In this document: positions 17,571 through 27,809 of the stretch, piece after piece
How the letters are laid out: the number at the start of each line of letters is the position of its first letter
How positions within the stretch are numbered: the stretch's first letter is position 1
Source of the DNA: Bacteroidia bacterium
Lineage (GTDB): Bacteria > Bacteroidota > Bacteroidia > B-17B0 > Aurantibacillaceae
Direction of reading: 5' to 3'
Assembly: GCA_016787895.1 (NCBI GenBank)
Contig: JAEUTN010000014.1
Coordinates: 682,001 to 746,000 of the forward strand
DNA length: 64,000 bases
Made by a program: the position numbers and the translations under genes
Notes under the pieces: model-generated
Told to the model about the DNA's origin: nothing
Seen by the model: only the letters and a program-made list of their open reading frames with translations
Databases searched by the model: none

Positions 17571-18182
17571 CTATTCCAAACGTTTAATGGTGCAACCTAT
17601 GGATTTGGTTTGTTGTAAGCCCGGTTTTTGACCCGAATGAAGGGCAGTAAGGGCATCTTTCAGATAATAGGCTTTAACCGCCCCAGGGTCCTTTACATTA
17701 TCATCGATGGCGCCTTTGTAAACCAGGCCTTTAGCATCAAATAAAAAACACTGTGGGGTACGTGTAGCGCCGAAGGCATCGGCTAATTGGCTTTTTTCAT
17801 CCACCACGTAGGCGCATTTGAGTTGTTGCGCCTCGTAATACTTTTGCATCTCCTCAAAACTGTCCTCCTCGCTGCGCTGGGCTTCATTGCTGTTCACCAA
17901 TATGCAACCGATCTTATTTTCCAAACAATAATTGGAGTATTCCCGTATGCGACTTTCGCTGAGTTTTACGTAGGGGCAGGTGTTGCAACTGAAAATCACC
18001 AAAAGGCCCTTTTTGGTTTTGGCATCCGAAAGGGACATCATTTTACCACTTACGTCCTTCATTTTGTAGTCCGGCATCGGAAGACCCGCATTTAAAGGCA
18101 ATTCTTCCCCCTTGTAAACAAAAGAACTGATGGCAGGGATCAATATCAGGCTCAGCGCCGCTAAAATGAAGACTTTTTTCAT
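17571..18182 (-). CDS. exported thioredoxin-like / redoxin protein
   Basis: 203 residues with a signal peptide (MKKVFILAALSLILIPAISSF). The thioredoxin fold has the motif FSCNTCPYVK (about 69-78), with a Cys-x-x-Cys pair in CNTC, and a cis-Pro segment ATRTPQCFLFD (about 141-151). This places it among the AhpC/TSA-like redoxins seen in many Bacteroidota; it probably reduces or isomerises periplasmic thiols, or acts as a peroxidase. The C terminus ends in a conserved IGCTIK cysteine. It is monocistronic with its own -7 box. Confidence 0.82.
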   Translation of the reverse strand: MKKVFILAALSLILIPAISSFVYKGEELPLNAGLPMPDYKMKDVSGKMMSLSDAKTKKGLLVIFSCNTCPYVKLSESRIREYSNYCLENKIGCILVNSNEAQRSEEDSFEEMQKYYEAQQLKCAYVVDEKSQLADAFGATRTPQCFLFDAKGLVYKGAIDDNVKDPGAVKAYYLKDALTALHSGQKPGLQQTKSIGCTIKRLE

Positions 18183-18197
18183 GGCCGGGTGTTTTCA

Positions 18198-18205
18198 CAA
18201 AGTTA
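18198..18205 (-). promoter_or_regulatory. -7 promoter box of the thioredoxin-like gene
   Basis: TAACTTTG (TAnnTTTG), 16 bases before the ATG. Confidence 0.5.
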
Positions 18206-18367
18206 ATCGATTCGGGCTAGAGAGAAGGCAGAAGGCTGTTAAAATTTTACCTGTTTAGCCCCAAATTCATGTGACTTTTGTCGGATTTGCTCTTATAAAA
18301 CACATATTGTTTATTTTTTATACTGAAGGCCACAAAAACAAATAAGAGAATAGTGAAATTTGAAGGT

Positions 18368-20962
18368 ATGGGTTCAGAGGAACTGCAACAAGCTGAAAAA
18401 AGGGGCGTATTGAGCAAAGTGCTAAAAGTGCTTGGCATTGTTTCCATTGTCCTGCTCATTTTTATAATAACCCTGATCTCCCTTTTATTCATTTATGAAG
18501 ATGAGGTGAAAGGCATAGTGATTAAAGAATTAAACAAAAATCTGCAAGCCGAGGTAATTGTGGATCCGGAAAATATCGACCTCACCATTCTTAAAACCTT
18601 CCCTTATTGTTCCGTTGAATTCAAGAACATGTTAATGCTTGAAGCTTTAAAAGTGAAAAAGCGTGACACCTTGTTGTACACCGACAGGCTTAATTTGTAT
18701 TTCAACATCCGAAACCTATGGGAAGGGAAATACACGATTGAAAAAATCAGTCTTAAAAAAGGCGTGCTGAATGTAAAGTTCTTGAAAGACGGAACCCCGA
18801 ATTATTATTTCTGGAAATCTGATAGCACAGCGGCTGATAAAAGCGGCGATGATCTGAGCTTTCATCTTCAATCCATTGAAGCGGAAAAACTCCGTTTCAA
18901 CTATAAGGACTTGAGCTCGGAGATAAAATGTGACATGTTATTTCATCACCTTCAGCTTTCCGGCGACTTTTATGCCAATGCCTACGACCTCAAACTAAAA
19001 AGCAAAACCACAGTTCATGCATACACACAATCGGGTAAATCGTATTTGAAAGAAAAAAACTGTGATTTGCTGATGACGCTTGAAGTTAATAAAGACCGTT
19101 ATGTTTTTAAAACAGCCGACATCAGCATTAATTCCCTTAAATTGGATCTGAAGGGGGAATTAGATTATAGCGATCAACTTAATTCCGCTAAAATTACCTT
19201 CTCGGCTCCAAAACTCGATATCTCCTCTCTTCTTTCCTTGCTCCCAAACGAATTCAAGGGCAAAATACGGGATTACAAAAGCGACGGAAACTTTTACATT
19301 AAGGGCAAATACAGCTACGACAGAACTTCAAAATACAGACTTTCGGCCGATTTTGGCATAGAGAACGGGGATGTGGAATACCAACCGAGCTCCACAAAGG
19401 TGCAAGGCCTCTTTGTGAAGGGCAATTTGTTGTTGAGTCCTGATCAATCAGAACTTGATGTAGAAAAAATGCGGTTTCAATTGGGGGGCGACGCTTTAGC
19501 TGCAGAATTTTACGTGAAAAACTTTGAACATCCTGAAATCAGTTTGAATGCCGACGCTGACTTGCACCTCGAAAACCTCATTCGTTTTTATCCCATTGAT
19601 ACCATCAGCCGTTTGAGTGGGGAATTAAAACTCAATCTGGTTTTTACCGGTTTGTGGGATCATTTTAAACAAAATGCTTTTGGAAAAGAAGTGCAATTGC
19701 GAAGCCGGGCAGAAGTAAAGAATCTTGAACTGCAATTTAAAGGCGACGAAAAAACTTCCAAACTTCCGGCCTGTACTTTAATGGTTTTGGACGGACAGGC
19801 CGAACTCATCAATTGCCAACTCATCAGGGGCAGTTCCGATTTGCTGATCAGCGGGCAGGTCCCGGGGCTGTTTGATTATCTGAATGATAAAACCAAACCC
19901 CTGATCATTTATGGTGATGTAAGTTCTGAAAACCTTCAGCTGGAAGATCTCCTCATGAAGTATTATTCATCGGAAGAAAAAAACGCGCCTCTTATTCCTT
20001 CCAACGTGCTCTTCAGATTGGATGCCAGAATACAAAATTTTGCCTACGCCAAATTTAAAGCTCAAAACATCAGCGGAAATTTTGAAATCAAAAATCAGAA
20101 GGCCATTGCAAGTGATGTGAAACTGAAGGTGATGGAAGGCGAGGCAGAGATCAATGCCTATTTCGACAATTCAAAAAACAAACTGGACCTTGTGTTACAA
20201 AGTCATTTTAAACACATCAACATCAGCGAACTCTTTAAACAATTTAATAATTTCGGGCAAAGCACTTTAATGGATAGCCATTTGAAAGGTTACGCCACAG
20301 CTCAGGTTGATTTAAGCGGAACCTGGTCGAATGCTCTTGAAGCGGACTACAATTCCATACGCTCTAATTGCGATATTACCATTGAAAAAGGAGAGCTAAA
20401 GGACTTTCAACCTATGATGAGTCTTTCTAAATTTGTTGAGGTAAAAGACCTTCAGCACATAAGGTTTTCAACCCTGCAAAGTCAGGTGCAGATAAAGGAA
20501 CAAAAGATTGTGTTTCCAAAAACGTTAATCCGGAGCAATGCCCTTAACCTTGAATTTTGGGGGTTCCATACGTTCAATAATGAAATTGAATACCATTTTC
20601 AATTGTTGCTCAGTGAACTGCTGGCTAAAAAACGCAAAACAAAAGACGATGAGTTCGGGGTAGTGGAAAACGACCCTGAGAATCGCAGAAGCGCTTATAT
20701 TCTCATGACAGGAACGGTTGATAATCCCATTATCAAATTTGACAAAAAAGGCTTAAAAGAAAAATTGAAGAACGACCTGAAAGAAGAAAAACAAGAGCTC
20801 AGAAACCTGCTGAAGGAAGAATTCGGACTTTTCAGAAAAGACAGTGTTCAGGTGAAAAAAAAGCAGGAGGAAACCAAGTTTGAACTGGAAAAACCCGGAA
20901 AGCCCCCTGCAAAAAAACCGCTTGAACCTAAAAAGAAAGAAGAGGACGAGGAAGACTTCTAA
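18368..20962 (+). CDS. AsmA-like membrane-anchored protein
   Basis: About 864 residues. A basic N terminus and one transmembrane segment (about 20-45) are followed by a long region of repeating beta strands (for example LYFNIRNLWEGKYTIEKISLKKG) and an AsmA C-terminal region (about 560-800). AsmA/TamB-type proteins form bridge-like grooves thought to carry phospholipids between inner and outer membranes. The last 60 residues are a Lys/Glu-rich charged tail with a Pro-Lys patch. ATG 18368 is preferred, but an in-frame GTG at 18353 is possible. The histidine kinase starts 33 bases later, so the two may be co-transcribed. Confidence 0.85.
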   Translation: MGSEELQQAEKRGVLSKVLKVLGIVSIVLLIFIITLISLLFIYEDEVKGIVIKELNKNLQAEVIVDPENIDLTILKTFPYCSVEFKNMLMLEALKVKKRDTLLYTDRLNLYFNIRNLWEGKYTIEKISLKKGVLNVKFLKDGTPNYYFWKSDSTAADKSGDDLSFHLQSIEAEKLRFNYKDLSSEIKCDMLFHHLQLSGDFYANAYDLKLKSKTTVHAYTQSGKSYLKEKNCDLLMTLEVNKDRYVFKTADISINSLKLDLKGELDYSDQLNSAKITFSAPKLDISSLLSLLPNEFKGKIRDYKSDGNFYIKGKYSYDRTSKYRLSADFGIENGDVEYQPSSTKVQGLFVKGNLLLSPDQSELDVEKMRFQLGGDALAAEFYVKNFEHPEISLNADADLHLENLIRFYPIDTISRLSGELKLNLVFTGLWDHFKQNAFGKEVQLRSRAEVKNLELQFKGDEKTSKLPACTLMVLDGQAELINCQLIRGSSDLLISGQVPGLFDYLNDKTKPLIIYGDVSSENLQLEDLLMKYYSSEEKNAPLIPSNVLFRLDARIQNFAYAKFKAQNISGNFEIKNQKAIASDVKLKVMEGEAEINAYFDNSKNKLDLVLQSHFKHINISELFKQFNNFGQSTLMDSHLKGYATAQVDLSGTWSNALEADYNSIRSNCDITIEKGELKDFQPMMSLSKFVEVKDLQHIRFSTLQSQVQIKEQKIVFPKTLIRSNALNLEFWGFHTFNNEIEYHFQLLLSELLAKKRKTKDDEFGVVENDPENRRSAYILMTGTVDNPIIKFDKKGLKEKLKNDLKEEKQELRNLLKEEFGLFRKDSVQVKKKQEETKFELEKPGKPPAKKPLEPKKKEEDEEDF

Positions 20963-20995
20963 AATCCACTATCTTTATTCAAATTTCATTTGCAC

Positions 20996-22510
20996 GTGAA
21001 CATCTACGCCCGTAAACAACGCTGGAAAATGGGACTGGCTGCCGCCGCACTGTTGATTGTGATGGTATCGTTCTGGTACAGCAGCAATTTGGTGCAGCAA
21101 ATCAAACAAAACGAAAAACAAAAAGTAGAGCTCTGGGCCAAAGCGGTACAAAAAAAGGCCAGTTTGGTAAAATTTACCAAAGAACTGTTTGAGAAAATAA
21201 AAATCAGTGAAACCAAAAAAGCAGAACTTTTTGCAGAAGCCACTCGCGAGCTGAGTAAAGGAGATGACCTCTCCGGGAATCAGGATGTTTCCTTCGTATT
21301 AAAAGTTCTTCAGGAAAACACAACCGTTCCGGTTATCCTCACCGATGATCAGGATAAAATACTCACCAAACGAAATCTTGACTCGGCATTGGAAAGCGAT
21401 CCTGTGTATTTACAGAATCAGTTGCAGATCATGAAAAGTTTGTACGCTCCCGTGGAAATTGATGTGTACAAAGGCATGAAACAGCGTTTGTACCACAAAG
21501 ACAGCCGTTTATTTAATGATATTAAACTGGTGTTTGATAGTTTAATCAAGTCCTTTATCACTGAGGTGGCCGTGAACTCCGCTGATGTTCCGGTGATTTA
21601 CACCAATCCTGAGAAAGATTCTGTTATTGCTTTAGGGAAAATCGAATATAGTGAGGTTGACACGCCAGAGAAATTAAAATCAAAACTTCAAGACCTTGCC
21701 TCTCAAAACACCCCTATTGAAATTGATCTTGGAGAAAACAGCAAGGATTATATTTTTTACGCTCAATCGGAATTGCTCACGCAGTTAAAGTACTACCCCT
21801 ACTTTCAGTTTGGTGCCATAGCTTTGTTTTTGCTGATTGCTTACATTTTGTTCAGCACAGCCCGAAAGGCCGAGCAAGACCAGGTGTGGGTGGGCATGAG
21901 CAAAGAAACCGCGCACCAACTCGGTACTCCGCTTTCCTCTCTAATGGCCTGGAACGAACATTTGCTTTCAATAGGTGTTGACAAAAGCATTGTTGGTGAA
22001 ATGCAGGAAGATGTGAAACGCCTGAATACCATCACAGAAAGATTCAGCAAAATAGGCTCTCAACCCACCCTTGTACTTGAAAACATGAACCAGGTTTTGA
22101 GCGAGAGCGTTGATTACTTGAAAAAACGCACTTCTAAGAATGTAGAATACAGTCTGGACCTGCCTTCTGAGCAGATCGTGGCCAAGCTCAGCCGCCCTTT
22201 GTTTGAGTGGGTGATTGAAAACCTTTGCAAAAATGCTGTGGATGCCATGGATGGAAAAGGGAAAATACACATGAAACTAAGCATTGTGCCAGAAGGTTTA
22301 CAAATTGACATTACCGACACCGGCAAAGGCATTTCAAAATCCAAATTTGAAACCATTTTCGAACCCGGCTACACCACTAAAAACAGGGGCTGGGGATTGG
22401 GATTGAGTTTGTGTAAACGCATTATTGAAAGCTACCATCACGGGAAAATTTTTGTTCTAAGCAGTGAGGTAAATAAGGGAAGTACGTTTAGGATAACACT
22501 TAAATCCTAA
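20996..22510 (+). CDS. membrane sensor histidine kinase
   Basis: About 504 residues. It has two transmembrane segments (about 11-30 and 272-290) with a periplasmic sensor of about 240 residues between them, no HAMP or PAS domain that I can see, then a dimerisation domain and an HATPase domain. The phospho-acceptor is in KETAHQLGTPLSS; the N box is ENLCKNAVDAM, the G1 box DTGKGIS and the G2 box GWGLGLSL. The start is GTG 20996 or TTG 20990; no ATG precedes the first membrane segment. No response regulator adjoins it, so it is an orphan kinase here. Its signal is unknown. Confidence 0.9.
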   Translation: MNIYARKQRWKMGLAAAALLIVMVSFWYSSNLVQQIKQNEKQKVELWAKAVQKKASLVKFTKELFEKIKISETKKAELFAEATRELSKGDDLSGNQDVSFVLKVLQENTTVPVILTDDQDKILTKRNLDSALESDPVYLQNQLQIMKSLYAPVEIDVYKGMKQRLYHKDSRLFNDIKLVFDSLIKSFITEVAVNSADVPVIYTNPEKDSVIALGKIEYSEVDTPEKLKSKLQDLASQNTPIEIDLGENSKDYIFYAQSELLTQLKYYPYFQFGAIALFLLIAYILFSTARKAEQDQVWVGMSKETAHQLGTPLSSLMAWNEHLLSIGVDKSIVGEMQEDVKRLNTITERFSKIGSQPTLVLENMNQVLSESVDYLKKRTSKNVEYSLDLPSEQIVAKLSRPLFEWVIENLCKNAVDAMDGKGKIHMKLSIVPEGLQIDITDTGKGISKSKFETIFEPGYTTKNRGWGLGLSLCKRIIESYHHGKIFVLSSEVNKGSTFRITLKS

Positions 22511-22512
22511 AT

Positions 22513-22536
22513 AAAAAAAGCCACCCTTTCGGATGG
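22513..22536 (-). terminator. terminator of the sdhCAB operon
   Basis: On the minus strand CCATCC-GAAA-GGGTGG forms a 6-bp stem with a GNRA tetraloop, followed by CTTTTTTT. It lies 24 bases after sdhB. Confidence 0.75.
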
Positions 22537-22559
22537 GTTCTGTCTGTTTTCAAAAAATT

Positions 22560-23315
22560 CTAAGTCAAGCTTGCTCCCAGATATTCCCGATTCATGCGGG
22601 CGATGTTCTCCAGGGATATTTCCTTAGGACATTCGGCCTCACAAGCCCCGGTATTGGTACAATTTCCGAAGCCTTCTTCGTCCATTTGTTTTACCATGTT
22701 CAGCACACGGTTTTTTGCTTCAATTTTACCCTGAGGCAACAAAGCCAGTTGCGATACTTTTGCCGAAACAAACAACATGGCGCTGGCGTTTTTGCAAGCG
22801 GCTACACAAGCCCCGCAACCTATGCAGGCAGCTGCATTGAAAGCAGTATCGGCGTCGTCTTTAGGAATTAAAATATTATTGGCGTCTTTGGCATTGCCGG
22901 TGTTCACTGAAACAAATCCTCCGGCAGCCATAATGCGGTCAAAAGAGGAGCGGTCAACAACAAGGTCCTTAATAACCGGAAATGCCGCACTCCGCCATGG
23001 TTCTACAACAATGGTGTCTCCATCCTTAAAACTACGCATATGGAGTTGACAGGTGGTGATTCCTTCTTTAGGTCCGTGGGGGCGGCCATTGATGTACATG
23101 CTGCACATGCCGCAAATGCCTTCCCGGCAATCGTGGTCAAATGCAATAGGTTCCTTGCCTTCGTTGATAAGGCCTTCGTTCACCACATCAAACATTTCGA
23201 GAAAAGACATGTCGGGCGAAATGCCCTTTGCCTGATAGGTCTCAAAGCGTCCTCTTTCGTTTTTGTTTTTCTGTTTCCACACTTTTAAAGTGAGGTTCAT
23301 GTTTCCGTGACTCAT
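22560..23315 (-). CDS. sdhB: succinate dehydrogenase iron-sulfur subunit
   Basis: 251 residues. It passes electrons from SdhA to quinone through three clusters whose ligands are all visible: [2Fe-2S] in CREGICGMC with a distal Cys in TTCQLHM; [4Fe-4S] in [11 protein letters not shown]; and a third motif [12 protein letters not shown]. It is the last gene of sdhCAB and is followed by a terminator. The order C-A-B and the single cytochrome subunit are those of the type B (Bacillus/Wolinella-like) enzyme, usual in Bacteroidota. Whether it works mainly as succinate dehydrogenase or fumarate reductase cannot be told from sequence. Confidence 0.96.
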   Translation of the reverse strand: MSHGNMNLTLKVWKQKNKNERGRFETYQAKGISPDMSFLEMFDVVNEGLINEGKEPIAFDHDCREGICGMCSMYINGRPHGPKEGITTCQLHMRSFKDGDTIVVEPWRSAAFPVIKDLVVDRSSFDRIMAAGGFVSVNTGNAKDANNILIPKDDADTAFNAAACIGCGACVAACKNASAMLFVSAKVSQLALLPQGKIEAKNRVLNMVKQMDEEGFGNCTNTGACEAECPKEISLENIARMNREYLGASLT

Positions 23316-23341
23316 ATTTTTTAGTGGTTAGCGTTAAACGA

Positions 23342-25330
23342 CTACTTGTATGAACGAGCAGCAATCTTAATGTTTTCGTATTTTAGTTCTTCCTTGTGCA
23401 GTTCGAAACTGCCTTCGTTTTTAAACTCCCATGCAGCAACGTAGGCGTACTTTTCATCATCTCTCAATGCCTCGCCTTCTTCCGTTTGGTACTCCTCCCT
23501 GAAATGTCCTCCGCAACTTTCGTTTCTGTCTAAAGCGTCGATGCACATCAGTTCTCCCAATTCGATAAAATCCGCTACGCGATGTGCTTTTTCCAATTCA
23601 GGATTTAGTTCATTGGCTTCACCTGGTACGCGAACATCCTTCCAGAATTCCTCTTTCAATTTTCTGATCTCAGCAATGGCCCAGTTCAAACCTTCCTTGT
23701 TACGCGCCATCCCACATTTATCCCACATGATTTTGCCCAAACGTTTATGGAAATGATCCACTGATTTTGTGCCCTTGATGTTCATGAGTTTGCTGATCCT
23801 TTCTTGTACTTCGGCTTCTGCCTTAACAAATGCTTCATGATCGGTTGGTATAGCTTTGGTGCGGATTTCCTCTGAAAGGTATTCACCAATGGTATAAGGA
23901 ATCACAAAATACCCGTCGGCCAAACCTTGCATCAAGGCGGAAGCCCCCAGTCGGTTAGCCCCGTGATCACTAAAGTTGGCTTCACCCAGAGCGTATAATC
24001 CCTCAACGGTGGTCATCAGGTTATAATCTACCCATAGTCCTCCCATTGTGTAATGCACGGCAGGATAAATGCGCATCGGTAATTCATAAGGATCTTCGCC
24101 GGTAATTTGTTTGTACATGTCGAACAAGTTGCCGTATTTTTCTTTTACCACTTCTTTGCCCAGGCGCATGATTTCCTCTTTGCTTGGGTTATGCAAATTC
24201 AGTTTGGTAGCTTGTATTTTGCCATAACGCTCAGTATTTGCGGCAAAATCGAGGTACACGGCCATTTTACTGGCGCCCACACCATAACCGGCATCACAAC
24301 GCTCTTTGGCAGCACGGCTGGCCACATCCCGCGGCACCAGATTACCAAAAGCCGGATACCTGCGTTCGAGATAATAATCGCGCTCCTCCTCAGGAATTTC
24401 AGTCGGTTTTCGTGTGTCTCCTTGTTTTTTAGGCACCCATATTCTTCCATCATTCCGAAGGGATTCCGACATTAAGGTCAGTTTTGACTGATGATCGCCC
24501 GAAACCGGAATACAGGTTGGATGAATTTGAGTATAACATGGGTTGCCGAAGAAGGCTCCTTTTTTATGCGCTTTCCAGATGGCGGTGACATTGCTGCCCA
24601 TGGCGTTGGTTGACAAATAGAACACGTTGCCGTATCCACCGGTGCAAAGCAATACGGCATGGCCGAAGTGACGCTCCAATTTACCTGTCACTAAATCGCG
24701 GGCAATGATGCCCCGGCACTTGCCATCAATTTTTACAATGTCCATCATTTCATGACGGGCGAGCAATTGAACGGCCCCCATGCCCACCTGTCGTTGTAAT
24801 GCGCTATACGCCCCCAACAACAACTGTTGTCCGGTTTGGCCTGCAGCATAAAAAGTACGTTGTACCTGAGTGCCGCCAAAAGAGCGGTTACTCAAGGTTC
24901 CGCCATATTCGCGGGCGAAAGGAACACCTTGCGCTACGCACTGGTCGATAATATTTCCTGATACTTCGGCAAGACGGTGTACGTTAGCTTCACGTGCACG
25001 GTAATCGCCTCCTTTAATGGTATCGTAAAACAAACGGTAAATGCTGTCTCCGTCGTTTTGGTAATTTTTTGCGGCGTTAATCCCGCCCTGTGCGGCAATA
25101 CTGTGCGCGCGACGAGGCGAATCCTGAAAACAAAGCACCTTTACTTTGTAGCCCATTTCTGCCAGGGATGCTGCAGCGGATGCGCCTGCCAAGCCTGAAC
25201 CCACCACAATCACTTCAAGACTGCGTTTATTCGCGGGGTTAACCAAATGCACGGTTGAGCGGTATTTGGTCCACTTGTTTTCGAGAACCCCTTCAGGTAT
25301 TTTGGCATTAAGTTTCGGAGATGAAGCCAT
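23342..25330 (-). CDS. sdhA: succinate dehydrogenase flavoprotein subunit
   Basis: 662 residues, FAD-linked, catalysing succinate-fumarate interconversion. The dinucleotide-binding motif is [19 protein letters not shown] (about 42-60). The FAD-attachment His is in [17 protein letters not shown] (about 73-89). Active-site residues lie in [15 protein letters not shown] and in [10 protein letters not shown]; the Arg-bearing VPRDVASRA is also present. It lies 26 bases upstream of sdhB and 35 bases downstream of sdhC. Confidence 0.96.
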   Translation of the reverse strand: MASSPKLNAKIPEGVLENKWTKYRSTVHLVNPANKRSLEVIVVGSGLAGASAAASLAEMGYKVKVLCFQDSPRRAHSIAAQGGINAAKNYQNDGDSIYRLFYDTIKGGDYRAREANVHRLAEVSGNIIDQCVAQGVPFAREYGGTLSNRSFGGTQVQRTFYAAGQTGQQLLLGAYSALQRQVGMGAVQLLARHEMMDIVKIDGKCRGIIARDLVTGKLERHFGHAVLLCTGGYGNVFYLSTNAMGSNVTAIWKAHKKGAFFGNPCYTQIHPTCIPVSGDHQSKLTLMSESLRNDGRIWVPKKQGDTRKPTEIPEEERDYYLERRYPAFGNLVPRDVASRAAKERCDAGYGVGASKMAVYLDFAANTERYGKIQATKLNLHNPSKEEIMRLGKEVVKEKYGNLFDMYKQITGEDPYELPMRIYPAVHYTMGGLWVDYNLMTTVEGLYALGEANFSDHGANRLGASALMQGLADGYFVIPYTIGEYLSEEIRTKAIPTDHEAFVKAEAEVQERISKLMNIKGTKSVDHFHKRLGKIMWDKCGMARNKEGLNWAIAEIRKLKEEFWKDVRVPGEANELNPELEKAHRVADFIELGELMCIDALDRNESCGGHFREEYQTEEGEALRDDEKYAYVAAWEFKNEGSFELHKEELKYENIKIAARSYK

Positions 25331-25365
25331 ATCTTTTTCTTGTTTGAATGTGATGGTTGTTATAC

Positions 25366-26046
25366 TTATTTAATCCAGCCGAAATGCATAGCAAGCGGCA
25401 TAAGAGCGAAAATCAGAGGAATGACTATTGAAAAGCAGACACCGGTTTTTTTGATCAGGGGGGTGTATTTTTTATGATTCAATCCCAGGGTTTGGAAGGC
25501 CGACTGAAACCCATGCAACAAATGGTAAGCCAATGAAACCATAGCGAGCACATACACTACAACTACCCAAAGCTGTTTAAATGTTTCCTGCATAATAGCG
25601 TAAAGGTCCTCATGCCCATTGGCATCTTCAGTAGGAATGCCGGTGAAACGGGATTTCACCCAGAAATGCGCCAGATGAATGATTAAAAACATCAACAAAA
25701 GCGTTCCCAATAATCCCATGGAACGGCTGTACCAGGATGAACTTACATTTCCTCCCGGATTGGCATAAGCTACAGGACGGGCTTTTTGGTTTTCGCGGGT
25801 TAATACAGCGGCCTGTACAATGTGCAACACCAAGCCAAAAAACAACACCAGCTCCATGGTTCTGATCAGCCAGTTCGTGCCCATAAAATGCGCACCGATG
25901 TTGAAGGTTAAACCCCCATCATTGAAAAATATCAAAGCATTGATAAAACAATGCACTAATAAAAACGTGACCAAAAACAAACCCGTGGCACCCATGACCA
26001 CCTTTTTGCCCAGAGAAGAAAATAAAAAACCGGATGTATTGCTCAT
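25366..26046 (-). CDS. sdhC: succinate dehydrogenase cytochrome b subunit
   Basis: 226 residues with five transmembrane segments. Candidate haem-ligand histidines lie in [33 protein letters not shown] and LAYHLLHGF, as expected for a di-haem type B cytochrome that anchors SdhAB and reduces menaquinone. First gene of the operon, with a -7 box 37 bases upstream. Confidence 0.93.
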   Translation of the reverse strand: MSNTSGFLFSSLGKKVVMGATGLFLVTFLLVHCFINALIFFNDGGLTFNIGAHFMGTNWLIRTMELVLFFGLVLHIVQAAVLTRENQKARPVAYANPGGNVSSSWYSRSMGLLGTLLLMFLIIHLAHFWVKSRFTGIPTEDANGHEDLYAIMQETFKQLWVVVVYVLAMVSLAYHLLHGFQSAFQTLGLNHKKYTPLIKKTGVCFSIVIPLIFALMPLAMHFGWIK

Positions 26047-26082
26047 AATGTTAAAGGATAAAATACGTCAAAACTTGAGAGG

Positions 26083-26090
26083 CAAATGTA
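26083..26090 (-). promoter_or_regulatory. -7 promoter box of sdhCAB
   Basis: TACATTTG (TAnnTTTG), 37 bases before the sdhC ATG. Confidence 0.55.
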
Positions 26091-26207
26091 TTAAGCAGAA
26101 CACTCACTAACAAGTTTTGTTTGGGCCTTTGCGCTTTTTAAAACAAATCGGATTTGAAAGTCGCTGTAAAGACGGATGTTAAAGGCTTATTCTTATTTGG
26201 AATGAGT

Positions 26208-26744
26208 TTAAATATCAAAAGAGTGCAGGACTTCCCATTTTACATTTAGTTTAAGCAAGCTAAAGTTCTTGCATTGAAATTGTCCTTCCAGTGTTTCATT
26301 CAAAAAACGTTCCCTAAGCATATAAAAAAGTGGTTTTTTAAGGTCCCTGAACGCCACTGTAACGTGCGGATGAAACCCTCTTAAATCTTCTGCCTCATTA
26401 AATAAGTGCAGTTCTTTTTTCGCATACCTTACCAGTTTTTCATGCAGAAACTGAAGCTCGGGGTTCGGTAGAACATCGACATAAATCACCCTGGGTTCAA
26501 AAAACCCAAAATTCTGAATCCCTATTTCAAAGGCGGGGCCGGGCTGAAAGTGTTTGAGTGTATCAAGCAAATGGTTTTCCTTTTCTTCCTTCCACTCAAA
26601 AGGCCGGTGTAAAGTAATGTGAGCCGGGCTTCTCAAAGCCCCTTTCAGGTTATGGTGCTTAAAAAGGTCTTGTTTTACTCCTTCAATTATCTCCTGAACT
26701 GGCTCAGGAAGCACTATGGCAATGAAGTACTTGGCAGTAGACAT
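26208..26744 (-). CDS. 2H phosphoesterase (2'-5' RNA ligase family)
   Basis: 178 residues with the two HxT motifs of the 2H superfamily, HITLHRP (about residue 54) and HVTVAFR (about 138), about 84 residues apart. Members hydrolyse 2',3'-cyclic or 2',5' phosphodiester bonds in RNA (LigT/ThpR) or cyclic nucleotides. The start is ATG 26744 (MSTAKYFIAIVLPEP). A longer in-frame extension to 27074 exists, but it lies antisense over the next gene and is rejected. Substrate unknown. Divergent from the nucleotidyltransferase operon. Confidence 0.85.
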   Translation of the reverse strand: MSTAKYFIAIVLPEPVQEIIEGVKQDLFKHHNLKGALRSPAHITLHRPFEWKEEKENHLLDTLKHFQPGPAFEIGIQNFGFFEPRVIYVDVLPNPELQFLHEKLVRYAKKELHLFNEAEDLRGFHPHVTVAFRDLKKPLFYMLRERFLNETLEGQFQCKNFSLLKLNVKWEVLHSFDI

Positions 26745-26773
26745 GTGCTCCGGTTTCGTGCATGAATTTATGC

Positions 26774-26781
26774 TATTTTTG
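26774..26781 (+). promoter_or_regulatory. -7 promoter box of the nucleotidyltransferase-TPR-DUF4292-EnvC operon
   Basis: TATTTTTG (TAnnTTTG), 17 bases before the ATG at 26799. Confidence 0.55.
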
Positions 26782-26798
26782 CGGGACAAATTATAAGT

Positions 26799-27809
26799 AT
26801 GCAGATTATTATTCCTATGGCCGGCAAAGGCAAACGCATGCGGCCTCACACGCTTACCACTGCCAAACCTCTTATTCCGGTTGCCGGCAAACCCATTGTT
26901 CAACGTTTGGTGGAAGACATTACCAAGGTGTGCGGTCAAAAAGTAGAGGAAATTGCGTTTGTTATCGCCCCCGATTTTGGAAAGGAAGTGGAAGAAAGTC
27001 TGGTGAAGGTGGCTGAAAGTCAAGGTGCGAAAGGCAGTATTTATTACCAAACCGAAGCGCTTGGTACAGCTCACGCCATCATGTGTGCGAAAGATGCCAT
27101 CAAAGGCAAAACCGTAGTGGCCTTTGCCGACACTTTATTTAAAGCCGACTTTGTAATGAACACCGAAGAGGAAGGTGTTATCTGGGTTCAAAAAATTGAG
27201 GACCCCTCCCAATTTGGCGTGGTAAAACTAAATGCAGAAGGTGCCATTAGCGATTTTATTGAAAAACCGGTGGACTTTGTCAGTGACTTGGCCATCATTG
27301 GAATTTATTACTTTAAAGATGGTAATTATCTGAAAAGCGAGTTACAATACCTTCTTGATAACAACATCCGTGAAAAAGGCGAATACCAGATCACCAATGC
27401 TTTGGAGAACATGAAACAAAAGGGCACAAAATTCAAACCCGGGCAGGTAACAGAATGGTTGGATTGCGGTAATAAAAACTCCACTGTTTACACTAATCAG
27501 CGCGTGTTGGAGTTCGACAAGGGTAAACCTGCTTTGAAAGGGAAAAACATTAAAAACAACAACAGTATAATACTTGAGCCTTGTTTCATAGGTGATGATG
27601 TTGAGCTTAACAACAGTATCGTTGGCCCTCATGCCAGTATAGGGTCAAAAAGTGTGATCAGCAACAGCATTGTGAAAAATTCCATTCTGCAAAAAGAAAC
27701 CAAAGTTCTATCGGCCATCATTCAAAACAGTATGCTTGGTATTGCCGCTGAAGTAAAGGGCCGGGGAACAGACCTCAGCCTGAGTGATTACACCCAGGTA
27801 GTTGTTTAG
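26799..27809 (+). CDS. sugar-phosphate nucleotidyltransferase
   Basis: 336 residues. The N-terminal nucleotidyltransferase domain has the nucleotide-binding signature MAGKGKRMRPHT (7-18) and KPLIPVAGKP, the UDP/dTDP-sugar motif EALGTAHA and the metal-binding FAD (about 108-110). The C-terminal about 75 residues are left-handed beta-helix hexapeptides (NNSIIL, NNSIVG, SNSIV). It activates a hexose-1-phosphate as an NDP-sugar, most likely dTDP- or UDP-glucose type; the exact sugar cannot be read. First gene of a four-gene envelope operon; the TPR gene overlaps its end by 8 bases. Confidence 0.9.
   Translation: MQIIIPMAGKGKRMRPHTLTTAKPLIPVAGKPIVQRLVEDITKVCGQKVEEIAFVIAPDFGKEVEESLVKVAESQGAKGSIYYQTEALGTAHAIMCAKDAIKGKTVVAFADTLFKADFVMNTEEEGVIWVQKIEDPSQFGVVKLNAEGAISDFIEKPVDFVSDLAIIGIYYFKDGNYLKSELQYLLDNNIREKGEYQITNALENMKQKGTKFKPGQVTEWLDCGNKNSTVYTNQRVLEFDKGKPALKGKNIKNNNSIILEPCFIGDDVELNNSIVGPHASIGSKSVISNSIVKNSILQKETKVLSAIIQNSMLGIAAEVKGRGTDLSLSDYTQVVV

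Noticed and set aside
22777..23288. Plus-strand frames opposite sdhB
   Set aside because: Antisense shadows of sdhB; cysteine-rich only because of the cluster codons on the other strand.
26745..27074. N-terminal extension of the 2H phosphoesterase frame
   Set aside because: It lies antisense over the nucleotidyltransferase gene, has no family similarity, and MSTAKYFIAIVLPEP is the natural start.
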